64,000 bases of DNA. Source: Nocardia pseudobrasiliensis NBRC 108224 (GTDB lineage: Bacteria > Actinomycetota > Actinomycetes > Mycobacteriales > Mycobacteriaceae). The notes under the pieces are model-generated. The model did no database searches. It was not told the origin of the DNA and saw nothing but the letters and a program-made list of their open reading frames with translations. How positions within the stretch are numbered: the first letter of the stretch is position 1; each line of letters opens with the position of its first letter. Positions 29,162 to 41,835 of this stretch are shown piece by piece. The stretch spans positions 310,001 to 374,000 of the forward strand of contig NZ_BDBS01000005.1 in NCBI RefSeq assembly GCF_001613105.1. The letters run 5' to 3'. The position numbers and the translations under genes were made by a program.

Positions 29162-30129
29162 CCGCACCGACGCTGGAGACCCACCTAACCGACGAAGACC
29201 TGACCGCGGCCCTGCGGGCCGATGCGCGGGCGGGGCTCACCACGGCCCCGAAGTCCTTGCCGCCCAAGTGGTTCTACGATGCGCGCGGCAGCGAATTGTT
29301 CGAGGCCATCACCGCGCTGCCCGAGTACTACCCGACCCGCACCGAACGCGCACTGCTGGAGCGGGTGGTCGGCGAGGTGGCCCGGACCGCCCAGGCCGAG
29401 GTGCTGGTCGAACTGGGCGCGGGATCGGCCGCCAAGACCAAACTGCTGCTGGACGCGCTCGGCTCCGAGGGGCCGCTGAAAACCTATGTACCGCAGGATG
29501 TCTCCGCGGCGGCGCTGCGCGGCGCGGCCGCCGAGATCGCGGCCGCGTTTCCTGGACTCGGCGTGCACGGCGTGGTCAGCGATTTCACCGACACCCTGCA
29601 CAATCTCCCGGGCGGCGGGCGGCGGATGATCGCCTTCCTCGGCGGCACGATCGGCAATCTCGTACCCGCCGAACGCGCCGAATTCCTCTCCGGCATCCAG
29701 CAGGTGCTGGAACCGGGGGAACAGTTGCTGCTCGGCGCGGGTCTGGTCATTGATCCGGCGGTGCTGGTCCCGGCCTACGACGATGCCGCCGGGGTGACCG
29801 CGGAATTCAACCGGAATGTGTTGTACGTCTTGAATTCCCGGCTCCGCGCGAACTTCGAACCCGAGGCCTTCGCCCACATCGCGCTGTGGGACGCCGAGAA
29901 CGAGTGGATCGAGATGCGACTCGAGGCGACCCGGGATATGACCGTCACCGTCGCCGATCTCGATCTGACCGTCGAATTCGCCCGCGGCGAGCAGATGCGC
30001 ACCGAGATCTCCGCCAAATTCCGCGTCGACGGCATGACCGGAGAACTCGCGGCCGCCGGATTCGATACCGAACACGTGTGGACCGATCCGGACAACCGGT
30101 TCGCCCTGTTCCTGGCCGAGCGGCACTAG
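29158..30129 (+). CDS. egtD: L-histidine N-alpha-methyltransferase EgtD
   Basis: 323-aa SAM-dependent enzyme making hercynine (trimethyl-histidine), the committed step of ergothioneine synthesis. Landmarks: LPPKWFYDARGSELFEAIT, EYYPTRTERALL, the SAM loop ELGAGSAAKT, and FLGGTIGNL. The C-terminal FARGEQMRTEISAKF contains the substrate-contact glutamate region. Last gene of egtABCD; its stop overlaps that of the convergent DUF2461 gene by 3 nt. Confidence 0.95.
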   Translation: MTAPTLETHLTDEDLTAALRADARAGLTTAPKSLPPKWFYDARGSELFEAITALPEYYPTRTERALLERVVGEVARTAQAEVLVELGAGSAAKTKLLLDALGSEGPLKTYVPQDVSAAALRGAAAEIAAAFPGLGVHGVVSDFTDTLHNLPGGGRRMIAFLGGTIGNLVPAERAEFLSGIQQVLEPGEQLLLGAGLVIDPAVLVPAYDDAAGVTAEFNRNVLYVLNSRLRANFEPEAFAHIALWDAENEWIEMRLEATRDMTVTVADLDLTVEFARGEQMRTEISAKFRVDGMTGELAAAGFDTEHVWTDPDNRFALFLAERH

Positions 30130-30758
30130 GTACCCACCACCGCCGAGAGCCATTCGACGGCCGGACGCAGGGTCTCCCACGACTGGCGGATCTCCTTTGC
30201 CGCGCGCGGGGTTTCGAGCCAGTCGGGAGCCCCGAAATCCTTGCTCACCACGATCGACTTGTGCCGCAGCAGATCGATGCGCGGGTGGTCGGCGGAAAAG
30301 CCCTTGGGCTTGGTCTTCAACCGATCGCCGCCGACCTGGTAACCGACCGCGGTCAGTCCCGCGAGGATCTGTTCGAGTTCGTGGCCGCGCACCTCGTCAT
30401 CGATCGTGGTGCGCAGCCGCGCGAGCTGTTCCGGCGACGCGGCGTACAGTCCGCCCGCCACGAACAGGCCGGGCGCGCCGATCTGCACATACCAACCCGC
30501 GCCGGACGCACTGTGCACGACCGCGCCCTGATGATCCTTGTAGGGCCGCTTGTCCGAGGCGAAGCGCACGTCCCGATACGGCCGGAAGATCTTGGCGGGG
30601 CCGAAGTCGGCCTCCAGTTCCGCGCACAGCGCGGTCATCGGCTCGCGTACGGCTTTGTCGTAGATGTGCTTGTGCGCGGTCCAGAACGACTTCGAGTTGT
30701 CGGCCTCGAGATCCTCGTAGAAGTCCAACCCGGCCAAGGGAAATCCGGCGAAACTCAT
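30126..30758 (-). CDS. DUF2461 domain protein
   Basis: 210-aa protein of the DUF2461/TIGR02453 family, function unknown. Typical N-terminus FPLAGLDFYEDLEADNSKSFW, then IFRPYRDVRFASDKRPYKDHQGA and GWYVQIGAPGLFVAGG, with RKSIVVSKDF-type C-terminal strands. No signal or membrane segment is seen. It converges on egtD and is transcribed in the same direction as the acidic small gene upstream (19-nt gap). Confidence 0.85.
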   Translation of the reverse strand: MSFAGFPLAGLDFYEDLEADNSKSFWTAHKHIYDKAVREPMTALCAELEADFGPAKIFRPYRDVRFASDKRPYKDHQGAVVHSASGAGWYVQIGAPGLFVAGGLYAASPEQLARLRTTIDDEVRGHELEQILAGLTAVGYQVGGDRLKTKPKGFSADHPRIDLLRHKSIVVSKDFGAPDWLETPRAAKEIRQSWETLRPAVEWLSAVVGT

Positions 30759-30777
30759 GGCGCCAACCTAGCGGGCC

Positions 30778-31092
30778 TCAGTCGCCGGGTTCATCGACGA
30801 CCTCCATCGCCGCCACCTCGGCCGGGCGCTCGTCCTCGGCGCGCTCCTCCTCGCGCCGTCGGCGGCGGGTCCACTCCTGATCGAGTTCCCGCGCTATTCC
30901 GAGGCGGCCGGTGTCGTCGTTCTCGTGATACCGGATCACCAGATCGTCGGGCGGGTCGGTGATATAGCGCTCGTATTCGCGGACCTCGTCGGCCTGATCG
31001 TCATCGCCCAGGTCGTAGTCGAGATCCTCGCTGTCGTCATCGCCCATCTCGAACACCTCGTCCGTCAACCGGTTGTCGCGTTCGTCGGCCAT
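30778..31092 (-). CDS. Small highly acidic hypothetical protein
   Basis: 104-aa protein, strongly acidic in its first half (MGDDDSEDLDYDLGDDDQADE) with a charged Arg/Glu helix near residue 75 (EWTRRRRREEERAEDERP). It is probably largely disordered, and I know no function. The middle segment YERYITDPPDDLVIRYHENDDTGRLG is the only part that looks folded. ATG 31092 is chosen; an in-frame GTG at 31104 would add four residues. Located between prsA terminators and the DUF2461 gene. Confidence 0.65.
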   Translation of the reverse strand: MADERDNRLTDEVFEMGDDDSEDLDYDLGDDDQADEVREYERYITDPPDDLVIRYHENDDTGRLGIARELDQEWTRRRRREEERAEDERPAEVAAMEVVDEPGD

Positions 31093-31158
31093 GTTGATGC
31101 CCACCTCTCTCCGCAGGCCAGCTCACCGAGAGCTACTACCTACGCTACAACGGGGAGG

Positions 31159-31181
31159 CCCCGGCCAAAAGCACGCCGGGG
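31159..31181. terminator. Hairpin downstream of prsA (second)
   Basis: 7-bp stem CCCCGGC (31159-31165) with GCCGGGG (31175-31181) and a 9-nt A-rich loop. It is distal to the larger palindrome and upstream of the small acidic gene on the minus strand. Weak on its own. Confidence 0.35.
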
Positions 31182-31195
31182 CATGGTGGGGTGGC

Positions 31196-31225
31196 GCGCG
31201 CCGGAACGAATTCGTTCCGGCGCGC
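31196..31225 (-). terminator. 30-bp perfect palindrome after prsA
   Basis: Perfect, spacer-free inverted repeat (half-site GCGCGCCGGAACGAA) centred on GAATTC, beginning 11 nt past the prsA stop on the minus strand. Probable terminator hairpin for glmU-prsA, without a T-tract. Confidence 0.6.
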
Positions 31226-31236
31226 TCGACCGAAAT

Positions 31237-32217
31237 CTACGCCGAGCCGTTGAACAGCCCGGTCACCGAGCCGTTCTCGAACACCTCGCGAATCGTGCGG
31301 GCCAGCAGCGGCGCGATCGACAGGACCGTCAGCGTCGGGAACTTCTTGTCCTCGGTGATCGGCAGCGTGTTGGTGACGATGACCTCCTTGGCGCCGCACG
31401 CCGACAGGCGCTCGGCGGCGGGGGAGGACAGCACGCCGTGGGTGGCGGCGATGACCACGTCACCGGCGCCGGCCTCGCGCAGTACGCGCACGGCCTCGGC
31501 GATGGTGCCACCGGTGTCGATCATGTCGTCGATCAGGATGCAGGTGCGGCCGTCGACGTCACCGACCGGGCGGTGCGACTTGACCTGGTTGGGCACCAGC
31601 GGATCGCGGGTCTTGTGGATGAACGCCACGGGCGCGCCGCCGAGCGAATCGGCCCACTTCTCCGCGACCTTCACACGGCCCGCGTCCGGGGATACCACCG
31701 TGATGTTGTCGAGTGTGTAGTGCTGACGGACGTACTCCGACAGCTGCACCAGCGCGTGCATATGATCGACCGGGCCGTCGAAGAAGCCCTGGATCTGATC
31801 GGTGTGCAGGTCGACGGTGATGATGCGATCGGCGCCGGCGGTCTTGAGTAAATCGGCGACCAGGCGGGCCGAGATCGGTTCGCGGCCGCGGTGCTTCTTG
31901 TCCTGCCGCGCATAGGGGTAGAACGGCAGCACCGAGGTGATCCGCTTGGCCGAACCGCGCTTGAGCGCGTCGATCATGATGAGATGTTCCATCAGCCACT
32001 CGTTGAGCGGGGCCGGGAAGCTCTGCATCACAAAGGCGTCCGAACCGCGCACCGACTCCTCGAACCGAACGAAGATTTCGCCGTTGGCGAAGTCGCGGGC
32101 GGTTTGCGGAGTGATGGAGACGTCGAGCTCCTTCGCGACCTGTTCGGCCAACTCGGGATGAGCGCGTCCCGAGAACAGCATCAGGTTCTTATGGTTGTCG
32201 GTCGAGAACGCGGTCAC
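31237..32217 (-). CDS. prsA: Ribose-phosphate pyrophosphokinase
   Basis: 326-aa enzyme making PRPP from ribose-5-phosphate and ATP. It has [19 protein letters not shown], the flexible-loop basic region [25 protein letters not shown], the metal/His segment [18 protein letters not shown], and the PRPP loop [14 protein letters not shown]. Start is GTG 32217, overlapping the glmU stop (GTGA). glmU-prsA order is as in mycobacteria. Palindromic terminators follow. Confidence 0.96.
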   Translation of the reverse strand: MTAFSTDNHKNLMLFSGRAHPELAEQVAKELDVSITPQTARDFANGEIFVRFEESVRGSDAFVMQSFPAPLNEWLMEHLIMIDALKRGSAKRITSVLPFYPYARQDKKHRGREPISARLVADLLKTAGADRIITVDLHTDQIQGFFDGPVDHMHALVQLSEYVRQHYTLDNITVVSPDAGRVKVAEKWADSLGGAPVAFIHKTRDPLVPNQVKSHRPVGDVDGRTCILIDDMIDTGGTIAEAVRVLREAGAGDVVIAATHGVLSSPAAERLSACGAKEVIVTNTLPITEDKKFPTLTVLSIAPLLARTIREVFENGSVTGLFNGSA

Positions 32218-33704
32218 TCTGTGTTGCCATCCTTTTGCTCGGTTGCCTGACTCGCCCTGTCGTCGGCCGCGATCGCCGCCTCCGCCGCCTGCGCCGCAGC
32301 AGTTCCGGGTCGGTTCCGCTGCACCCAGCCATCAATATTGCGCTGTGCTCCACCCGACACGGCAAGCGCCCCCGGCGGAACGTTTCTACGCAGCACAGTA
32401 CCCGCCCCGGTATAAGCGCCGTCACCCACGGTGACCGGGGCGACGAACATGTTGTCGCTACCGGTTCGCACATGGGATCCGATGACCGTGTGGTGCTTGT
32501 GTACGCCGTCGTAATTGACGAACACGCTGGACGCGCCGATGTTGCTGTACTCGCCGATCGTCGCGTCGCCGACGTAGGTCAGATGGGGCACTTTCGAATG
32601 GGCCCCGATTGTCGCGTTCTTCGACTCGACGAATGCTCCGAGCTTGCCGGATTCGCCAACAATGGTGCCCGGCCGCAGATAGGCGAAGGGTCCGATATTC
32701 GCGCCCGATCCGATGGTCGCGCCCTCGCCGTGGGTGCGGACCACCTTGGCGCCGTCGCCGACCACCACATTCGTCAGGGTGCTGTCCGGTCCGACCTCGG
32801 CGTCCTCCCCTACGACGGTGTAGCCGAGCAGTTGTACCCCGGGCCGCAGTACCGCGTCGCGGCCGATGCGGACCTCGGCGTCGACCCAGGTCGAGGCCGG
32901 ATCGACGACCGTCACGCCCGCGCGCATATGCCGTTCGAGAATGTAGCGGTTGAGGGTGCGCGCGGCCTGGGCCATCTGCACCCGATCGTTGACGCCGGTC
33001 ACCTTGTTGGCGTCCACCAGTCGCGCGCCGTGCACCGGATGGCCCGCCTCGCGCGCCAGCTTCAGAACATCGGTCAGATACAGCTCGTGCTGCGCATTGG
33101 CGGTGGTCAGTCGGCCGACCATGGTGCGCAGCACGGTGACGTCGAAAACATAGACGCCGGAATTGACTTCGGTGATCGCGGCCTGTTCGGGAGTGGCGTC
33201 CGCGTGCTCGACGATCTCGAGCATATGGCCCTCGGAGTCGCGCACGATGCGGCCGTAGCCGTTGGCGTCGTCGGGTACGAAGGTCAGCACCGTCACCGCC
33301 GACCGTTCGGGATAGCTGCGGTGGTCCGACAGCAGCGCCGAGAGCGTATGTCCGTCGAGCAGTGGAACATCGGCGGAGGTGACCAGCAGATCGCCGGTGA
33401 AATCCGCGGGCAGCGCCTCGAGCGCGCACTGCACCGCGTGTCCGGTGCCGAGCTGTTCCTCCTGCACAGCCGCGATGATCTCGCGATTCAATTCCGTCGC
33501 AACGGAATTGGCTGCCGCGCCGACCTGTTCACGATCGTGACCGATAACCGTGATGAGGTAGGCGGGGTCGATCTCGTTCGCCGCATGCAGGGCGTGCGCG
33601 AGCATGCTGCGGCCGGCGAGTGAATGCAACACCTTGGGGGTCTTGGACCGCATTCGGGTTCCGGCGCCGGCGGCGAGAACGACGACGGCGGTCTGCTGTG
33701 GCAT
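32214..33704 (-). CDS. glmU: Bifunctional UDP-GlcNAc pyrophosphorylase / GlcN-1-P acetyltransferase
   Basis: 496-aa enzyme making UDP-GlcNAc for peptidoglycan. N-terminal uridyltransferase: [40 protein letters not shown] and EVNSGVY. The C-terminal left-handed beta-helix acetyltransferase contains the hexapeptide repeats ([35 protein letters not shown]). It ends with an acidic Ala-rich tail. ATG 33704 has GAGGGAG upstream. tRNA-Gln lies 93 nt upstream on the same strand. Confidence 0.96.
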   Translation of the reverse strand: MPQQTAVVVLAAGAGTRMRSKTPKVLHSLAGRSMLAHALHAANEIDPAYLITVIGHDREQVGAAANSVATELNREIIAAVQEEQLGTGHAVQCALEALPADFTGDLLVTSADVPLLDGHTLSALLSDHRSYPERSAVTVLTFVPDDANGYGRIVRDSEGHMLEIVEHADATPEQAAITEVNSGVYVFDVTVLRTMVGRLTTANAQHELYLTDVLKLAREAGHPVHGARLVDANKVTGVNDRVQMAQAARTLNRYILERHMRAGVTVVDPASTWVDAEVRIGRDAVLRPGVQLLGYTVVGEDAEVGPDSTLTNVVVGDGAKVVRTHGEGATIGSGANIGPFAYLRPGTIVGESGKLGAFVESKNATIGAHSKVPHLTYVGDATIGEYSNIGASSVFVNYDGVHKHHTVIGSHVRTGSDNMFVAPVTVGDGAYTGAGTVLRRNVPPGALAVSGGAQRNIDGWVQRNRPGTAAAQAAEAAIAADDRASQATEQKDGNTE

Positions 33705-33796
33705 GGATCTCCCTCGGCTGCCTGTCATCGTGCTGCTGGGCTGTCGTAGTGGGACTGGTGAGACGCGGACCCACGATATACGCCTGCGCCCCCGAG

Positions 33797-33867
33797 CTCC
33801 GCCGCCAGGACTCGAACCTGGACTAACTGAACCAAAATCAGTGGTGCTGCCATTACACTACGGCGGA
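33797..33867 (-). tRNA. tRNA-Gln (anticodon UUG)
   Basis: Cloverleaf on the minus strand: acceptor TCCGCCG pairs with CGGCGGA, D-arm with AATGGCAG, anticodon stem ACTGA/TCAGT around loop TTTTGGT (anticodon TTG), T-arm with TTCGAGT. CCA is not encoded. Directly upstream of glmU. Confidence 0.93.
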
Positions 33868-34006
33868 TCGTCACACCGGCGGACCGATCGGATCCGCCGC
33901 TGCGCCACGGCACGCGGGATAGATCCTCGCACGTCTGCGTCCAAACGTCGAACCGCTTCTGCGATTTCCGGTCACCGTGTCGATAGGGTACAGACGGTTG
34001 GAACAT

Positions 34007-34030
34007 TTGCCGCAGGTGAGGTTGCGGTAA
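34007..34030. promoter_or_regulatory. Inverted repeat upstream of the TetR gene (possible operator)
   Basis: TTGCCGCA (34007-34014) and TGCGGTAA (34023-34030), 7 of 8 bases complementary, with an 8-bp spacer, ending 32 nt before the TetR ATG. Position and symmetry suit autoregulation. Confidence 0.45.
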
Positions 34031-34062
34031 TCAGGCGGGTGCAGCGAAGGGTTGGTGGATCA

Positions 34063-34716
34063 ATGACGTCGGGAGAGGTGAGCCGGACGCCGCGGCCGCG
34101 GATGACCGGTACGCAGCGACGTCAGCAGCTGATCGAGATCGGGCGGGCGCTGTTCGCCGAGCGTGGCTACGACGCCACCTCCATAGAGGAGATCGCCCAG
34201 CGTGCGCAGGTCTCCAAACCCGTTGTGTACGAACACTTCGGCGGCAAGGAGGGGCTCTACGCGGTCGTGGTGGACCGGGAGATGTCGACGCTGCTCGAGA
34301 TGATCACCGCGTCGCTGACCCAGAACCGTTCGCGGGTGCGGCTCGAACAGGTGGCATTGGCGTTGCTGACCTATATCGAGGAGCGCACCGACGGCTTCCG
34401 GATCCTCATGCGCGACCAGCCGCCCTCGGCGGCCGAGGGGACGTATCAGAGTCTGCTGCACGAGGTGGTCAATCAGGTGGCCTACATACTGGCCGGTGAT
34501 TTCGGCCGCCGGAACTTCGACACCAGCCTCGCGCCGATGTACGCACAGGCGTTGGTCGGCATGGTGGCGATGGCCGCTACGTGGTGGCTCGACGAGCGAC
34601 AGCCCTCCAAGGAGGTGGTCGCCGCGCATCTGGTCAATCTGTGCTGGAACGGTCTGACCCACCTGGAGGCCGACCCTCAGCTGGCCTCGCGCTGGCCGAA
34701 CGGGGCGGCGACCTGA
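34063..34716 (+). CDS. TetR-family regulator (Rv1019-like position)
   Basis: 217-aa regulator. The N-terminal helix-turn-helix is canonical (IEEIAQRAQVSKPVVYEHFGGKEGLYAVVVDRE), followed by a ligand domain with EERTDGFRILMRDQPPSAAEGTY. It lies between glmU and mfd exactly where M. tuberculosis carries the TetR gene Rv1019. ATG 34063 begins just before the domain; the frame is open upstream through the tRNA antisense region. An imperfect inverted repeat 33 nt upstream could be its operator. Targets unknown. Confidence 0.9.
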   Translation: MTSGEVSRTPRPRMTGTQRRQQLIEIGRALFAERGYDATSIEEIAQRAQVSKPVVYEHFGGKEGLYAVVVDREMSTLLEMITASLTQNRSRVRLEQVALALLTYIEERTDGFRILMRDQPPSAAEGTYQSLLHEVVNQVAYILAGDFGRRNFDTSLAPMYAQALVGMVAMAATWWLDERQPSKEVVAAHLVNLCWNGLTHLEADPQLASRWPNGAAT

Positions 34717-34866
34717 GGGGGTCCGCACCGAGCTGGGGGTAATGGGGGTGGAACTGGACAGTTAACCCAAAATTAGCGATGGAGGCTGGTCTGAATGCTC
34801 GATTCCGCTGGCGCGCGCCGGTCGGGTGGTACGGTTCACCCATCCTTCGAGTGCTGTTCGAGCTGT

Positions 34867-34902
34867 GATGTCGGTCAACTTCGGGATGTCGGTCTACTTC
34901 AG
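34867..34902. repeat. 18-bp direct repeat before the second TetR gene
   Basis: Two adjacent copies, 34867-34884 (GATGTCGGTCAACTTCGG) and 34885-34902 (GATGTCGGTCTACTTCAG), 16 of 18 identical, ending 29 nt before the ATG. They may be binding sites or simple slippage; no palindrome is obvious. Confidence 0.5.
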
Positions 34903-34931
34903 GATGGCTGGTTTGATGACAGGCGGATCTG

Positions 34932-35579
34932 ATGGCTAGGCAAGCGCGCGCTGAGATCACTCGCGATTCCGTCCTTGCGGGCGCGGCCGATGTCTTTCTT
35001 CGGCTGGGATACGCGAACGCGAGCCTGAGCGAGATCATCGCGCAGTCCAATGTGACCAAGGGCGCCTTGTACTTTCACTTCGGCTCCAAGGAGGAGCTGG
35101 CGCGCGCGGTGGTCGATCAGGGCAACGAGCGATTGGTCAGCGCCTGCCAGGGATTCTTCGATCCGCGCGTGCCCGCGCTCGAGGCATGTATCGGGATCAC
35201 CTATGTGGTGGCCGATCTGACGATGAACGATCCGATGGTCGGCGCGATGCTGAAGCTGACCCATCAGATCGGCGACTACCGCGGCGCCACCGGTGAGAAC
35301 ATCGCCAAGACCTGGGGTGAGACCCACCGATTACTGGCCGAACGCGCGATCGCCCAGGGCGATCTCGAACCGGATCTGGACCCGGAGACCATCGGCCTGC
35401 TGCTGCAGGAGATGACCGCGGGCGTGCACATCACCGCGGTCGGCACCGACTCCATCGACCAGATGGCGGTCCGCATGGAACGCATGTGGTACTTCCTGCT
35501 GCCCTCGATCGTCCCGCAGGAAAAGGTCGCCTACTTCCGCGAATTCGCGGCCCGACGCCTGCGCAGGTATGTGCCGTAA
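34932..35579 (+). CDS. TetR-family regulator resembling gamma-butyrolactone receptors (ScbR-like)
   Basis: 215-aa protein whose N-terminal 65 residues look like the ScbR/ArpA group: MARQARAEITRDSVLAGAAD, LSEIIAQSNVTKGALYFHFG and SKEELARAVVDQGN. The C-terminal domain has a Trp (MERMWYFLLPSIV) near the position of the ligand-contact Trp known in that group. No butyrolactone synthase (AfsA-like) is in the window. A hormone-receptor role is inference; a generic small-ligand TetR is the alternative. Direct repeats precede it and a long hairpin follows. Confidence 0.85.
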   Translation: MARQARAEITRDSVLAGAADVFLRLGYANASLSEIIAQSNVTKGALYFHFGSKEELARAVVDQGNERLVSACQGFFDPRVPALEACIGITYVVADLTMNDPMVGAMLKLTHQIGDYRGATGENIAKTWGETHRLLAERAIAQGDLEPDLDPETIGLLLQEMTAGVHITAVGTDSIDQMAVRMERMWYFLLPSIVPQEKVAYFREFAARRLRRYVP

Positions 35580-35605
35580 TATTGGCCTCCGCTTCGCTCC
35601 GGCGT

Positions 35606-35694
35606 GTTCGCGGCCCTGAGTCCCGTCGTTCAGCGCTCGAGACTCGCGCTTCGCGCATGCGCTTCGAGCGCTGAACGACGGGACGGCCGCGAAC
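35606..35694. terminator. Long imperfect hairpin between TetR and mfd
   Basis: Two nested complementary blocks: 35606-35615 with 35685-35694 (10 bp) and 35620-35640 with 35664-35684 (21 bp), separated by a 4-nt bulge on one side, around a 23-nt GC-rich loop. It starts 27 nt after the TetR stop. No T-tract. The rest of 35580-35849 holds no gene. Confidence 0.6.
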
Positions 35695-35849
35695 GGTCGC
35701 TCGTCCGGCTCGCTCCGTTGGGGTCCGGTTGGTGCGTCGCTCACCTCTGCGCTCCGCGGGTGCAATTGGGCGGGCCGGGATCTGTCATACCGGCCCACTA
35801 GACTCGCCTGAGTCATCGGTTATCCCGATTCGTGCCCAGGAGTCTGTTC

Positions 35850-39463
<3,614 letters not shown>

Positions 39464-39467
<4 letters not shown>

Positions 39468-40150
39468 GTTCGGACGCGGCCGCCATGGCCCACAATCTCG
39501 GCGCGGCCGTCGAAATCATGGACCGGCTCTGGAATTTCGGCGGCTGGGAGGTCACCCAGACCCACGATTCGCTGCGCCCGTATCTGCTCGAGGAGACCTA
39601 TGAACTGCTCGATGCCATCCAGCACGGCGACACCGAAACCATCCGCGAGGAGCTCGGCGATCTGCTGCTGCAGGTCCTGTTCCACTCCCGAATAGCCGAG
39701 GCCGCAGGCGAATTCACCGTCGACGATGTGGCCGCCGCCCTGGTCACCAAGCTCGTTCACCGCAGCCCGCACCTGCACAACGCGCCGATCGATCCCACCG
39801 CCACCCTGGAGGAGAAGATCGCCGCCCAGGAAAAAGCCTGGGAGGAGCGCAAATTCACCGAGAAGTCCCGGCGCTCCTGTCTGGACGGCATTGCCCTGGC
39901 CCAACCCGCCCTGGCCCTGACGGAGAAGATCCTGTCCCGCAGCCGTAAGGCGGGTCTACCCGAAGACCTGATCCCCGACGAGTTGCGAGTCGTCCACCTC
40001 GGCGGCCCCGACAGCGCAGAGGAACGCCTCCGCAAATCGGCCCTCACGTTCGCGGGCAGCATTCGCTCCGCCGAAGACGCCGCCGCCACCAGCAGGGGCG
40101 ACCGCCTACCTCTCACCGCGGAAGACTGGCGCGCCCACTGGCCGCGATGA
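39464..40150 (+). CDS. mazG: MazG-type nucleoside triphosphate pyrophosphohydrolase
   Basis: 228-aa all-alpha NTP pyrophosphohydrolase that cleans oxidised or excess (d)NTPs. The metal-binding motif [11 protein letters not shown] to [17 protein letters not shown] is intact, then [10 protein letters not shown] and QEKAWEERK, typical of the family. It is shorter than the 325-residue M. tuberculosis MazG I remember, lacking an N-terminal extension but keeping the catalytic domain. Coupled to mfd by ATGA overlap, as in mycobacteria. Confidence 0.92.
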
Positions 40151-40165
40151 GTCACCGGGCCTTGC

Positions 40166-40378
40166 TCAGTCGGGCAGGCGGGTTTCTGTGAGACGCTCGG
40201 CCTCGGACCACAGCTTGTCGCTTATGTTCGGATCGCTTGCGCGGCTGGGGATTCGGGCGCGGGTGGTGGGGCCGAGTCGTCGGTTGGGGTCGTGGTATTC
40301 GCCGGACTTCGCGGCGGTGTAGAGCAGGGGGTTCGGCACCCTTGTGGACGTCCTGGCTGGGGAAGATGTCGAAGCGGA
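40166..40378 (-). pseudogene. C-terminal remnant of an SDR-type oxidoreductase, frameshifted
   Basis: The minus strand reads LLYTAAKSGEYHDPNRRLG, later ARIPSRASDP and KLWSEAERLTETRLPD, then stop at 40166-40168. This resembles the C-terminal end of a short-chain dehydrogenase. Upstream, the sequence ending DVHKGAEP continues in a different frame, consistent with one extra C in a five-C run near 40327-40331. Nothing of the N-terminal part (Rossmann or YxxxK motifs) remains; the remnant runs directly into a 126-bp tandem repeat. Probably decayed. Confidence 0.6.
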
Positions 40379-40662
40379 GCAATGGGATTCGGTTACGGGT
40401 CGCGTCGGTTCGTCTGGCTTCGGCCTGGCCGCTGACGTGCGCTGAGGACTTCACGTTCGGGGCGGTAGCGAGGTGAGGGGGTGTCGCATGGGAGCGTCGG
40501 TGCGGCAATGGGATTCGGTTACGGGTCGCGTCGGTTCGTCTGGCTTCGGCTCGGCCGCTGACGCGCGCTGAGGACTTCACGTTCCCAGGCCGTATCGAGC
40601 TGAGGGTGGTGTCGTACGGGAGCCTCGGTGCGGTAAAGGGATTCGGATGTGCGTCGCGCTGG
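40379..40662. repeat. 126-bp tandem repeat, two copies plus a partial third
   Basis: Copy 1 40379-40504, copy 2 40505-40632, partial copy 3 from 40633. The first about 80 bp of copies 1 and 2 are nearly identical. No gene is evident in 40379-40720; the long minus-strand open frame here only reflects the repeat. Confidence 0.85.
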
Positions 40663-40720
40663 ATTGGGTTGGTGGGATGGCGCGCGCAGCCTGGGCGTAC
40701 TGCCCAGGCTGCACGGCGAA

Positions 40721-41449
40721 TCAATGCAGTAGTGAGCGGGCCGTGGGGGCCAGGCGCAGCTGTTCGCTCGGGGCGGCGAGGCGCTTCGTGAGGGCGGGCT
40801 CGACGTGTTCGGTCCAGTTGGGGCAGCGGGATATGGCCTCGAGATGGTCGGTCAGGTCCTCGGCGGTATCGAAGCGGGAGAACCATACGAAAACCCGCTC
40901 GCTGCGGATCGGCAGCGCCGGGAAATCATTGTGTGAGGGATCGGTTTCGTAGCAGGCGAGTACCTCGGCCCCGCTGTCGGAGATGACCGGGCACATGCGG
41001 ATGGCGAAGAATTCGGTGAACTCGGCCATGGTGACGGCCGGATAGTGGATCGTGACCAGTATGCGTGAATCGGGCAGCTCCACCGCACACCGCCCGGGAC
41101 GCACGAACTGGGCCCCGAGATCACCGACCGACCAGACGGGTTGCAGCAGTAGCGCATTGCTGGTGTCGACCATCGTCGCCCGCGCCGCCGGGGCATGGGT
41201 GCGCCAGGTCTCACCCTCGAAATAGAAGGCGGTCAATGCCGAGTGACGGGCGGTCATGTCCTGAAAGGCTCGTAACCAGACGAATCGGTCAGGATCGTCC
41301 TCATCTCGGAATTGACCGACGATCCGCATACCCGCGGACTCCTGGGTCTCCACGAATTCCCGGTCGAACAGATCGATCAGCGCGTCCCGCCGACCGGGAC
41401 GCAAGGTGTACTGACGCAATTCCACAATCGGCCAATGGGTTTCGGTCAT
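40721..41449 (-). CDS. NIPSNAP family protein
   Basis: 242-aa protein with two ferredoxin-like (NIPSNAP) halves. Half 1 begins IVELRQYTLRPGRRDALIDLFDREFVETQESAGM with GQFRDEDDPDRFVWLRAFQDM; half 2 has FFAIRMCPVISDSGAEVLACYETDPSHNDFPALPIRSERVFVWFSRF. Dimeric alpha-beta-barrel relatives bind hydrophobic ligands or haem. ATG 41449 starts the domain; an upstream start at 41467 is possible. Standalone; function not assigned. Confidence 0.85.
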   Translation of the reverse strand: MTETHWPIVELRQYTLRPGRRDALIDLFDREFVETQESAGMRIVGQFRDEDDPDRFVWLRAFQDMTARHSALTAFYFEGETWRTHAPAARATMVDTSNALLLQPVWSVGDLGAQFVRPGRCAVELPDSRILVTIHYPAVTMAEFTEFFAIRMCPVISDSGAEVLACYETDPSHNDFPALPIRSERVFVWFSRFDTAEDLTDHLEAISRCPNWTEHVEPALTKRLAAPSEQLRLAPTARSLLH

Positions 41450-41534
41450 GCGAAAACGATGCCGCACCGAAATGTATTGGACGAGCGGCCAGATAGCCTT
41501 TGTTCGTCAATATCTGGCCATTGAGGGGTGTGTG

Positions 41535-41831
41535 TCAGCCCTCGGCGAGATAGCGTTCCACACTGGCTACTTTCGCGGTCATCGCATCGGTCACGCCGGG
41601 ACGGATATCGGCTTTGATCACCAGACTGGCCCGCGGCGCGGCGGCCAGAACCGCCTCGGTGGCCTGTTTGATCACGGCCATTACCTCATCCCATTCACCC
41701 TCGATGGTGGTGAACATGGCATTCGTTTCGTTGGGCAGGCCGCTCGCGCGCACCACGCGCACGGCCTCGGCGACCGCACGGCCGACCTCTTCGCCCGCGC
41801 CGAGGGGACTCACCGAAAACGCAGCAATCAT
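41535..41831 (-). CDS. MTH1187/YqgV-type thiamine-binding protein
   Basis: 98-aa ferredoxin-like protein of the DUF77/MTH1187 family: [30 protein letters not shown], then [25 protein letters not shown]. Family members form tetramers and several bind thiamine or hydroxymethylpyrimidine. It starts 4 nt after the stop of the upstream gene, so it is probably coupled to it. The precise role is uncertain. Confidence 0.85.
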   Translation of the reverse strand: MIAAFSVSPLGAGEEVGRAVAEAVRVVRASGLPNETNAMFTTIEGEWDEVMAVIKQATEAVLAAAPRASLVIKADIRPGVTDAMTAKVASVERYLAEG

Positions 41832-41835
41832 GGGA

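Noticed and set aside
40152..40886. Minus-strand 244-aa open frame after mazG
   Set aside because: It is produced by the 126-bp repeat and the frameshifted SDR remnant; the repeated peptide is low-complexity and crosses into the NIPSNAP gene.
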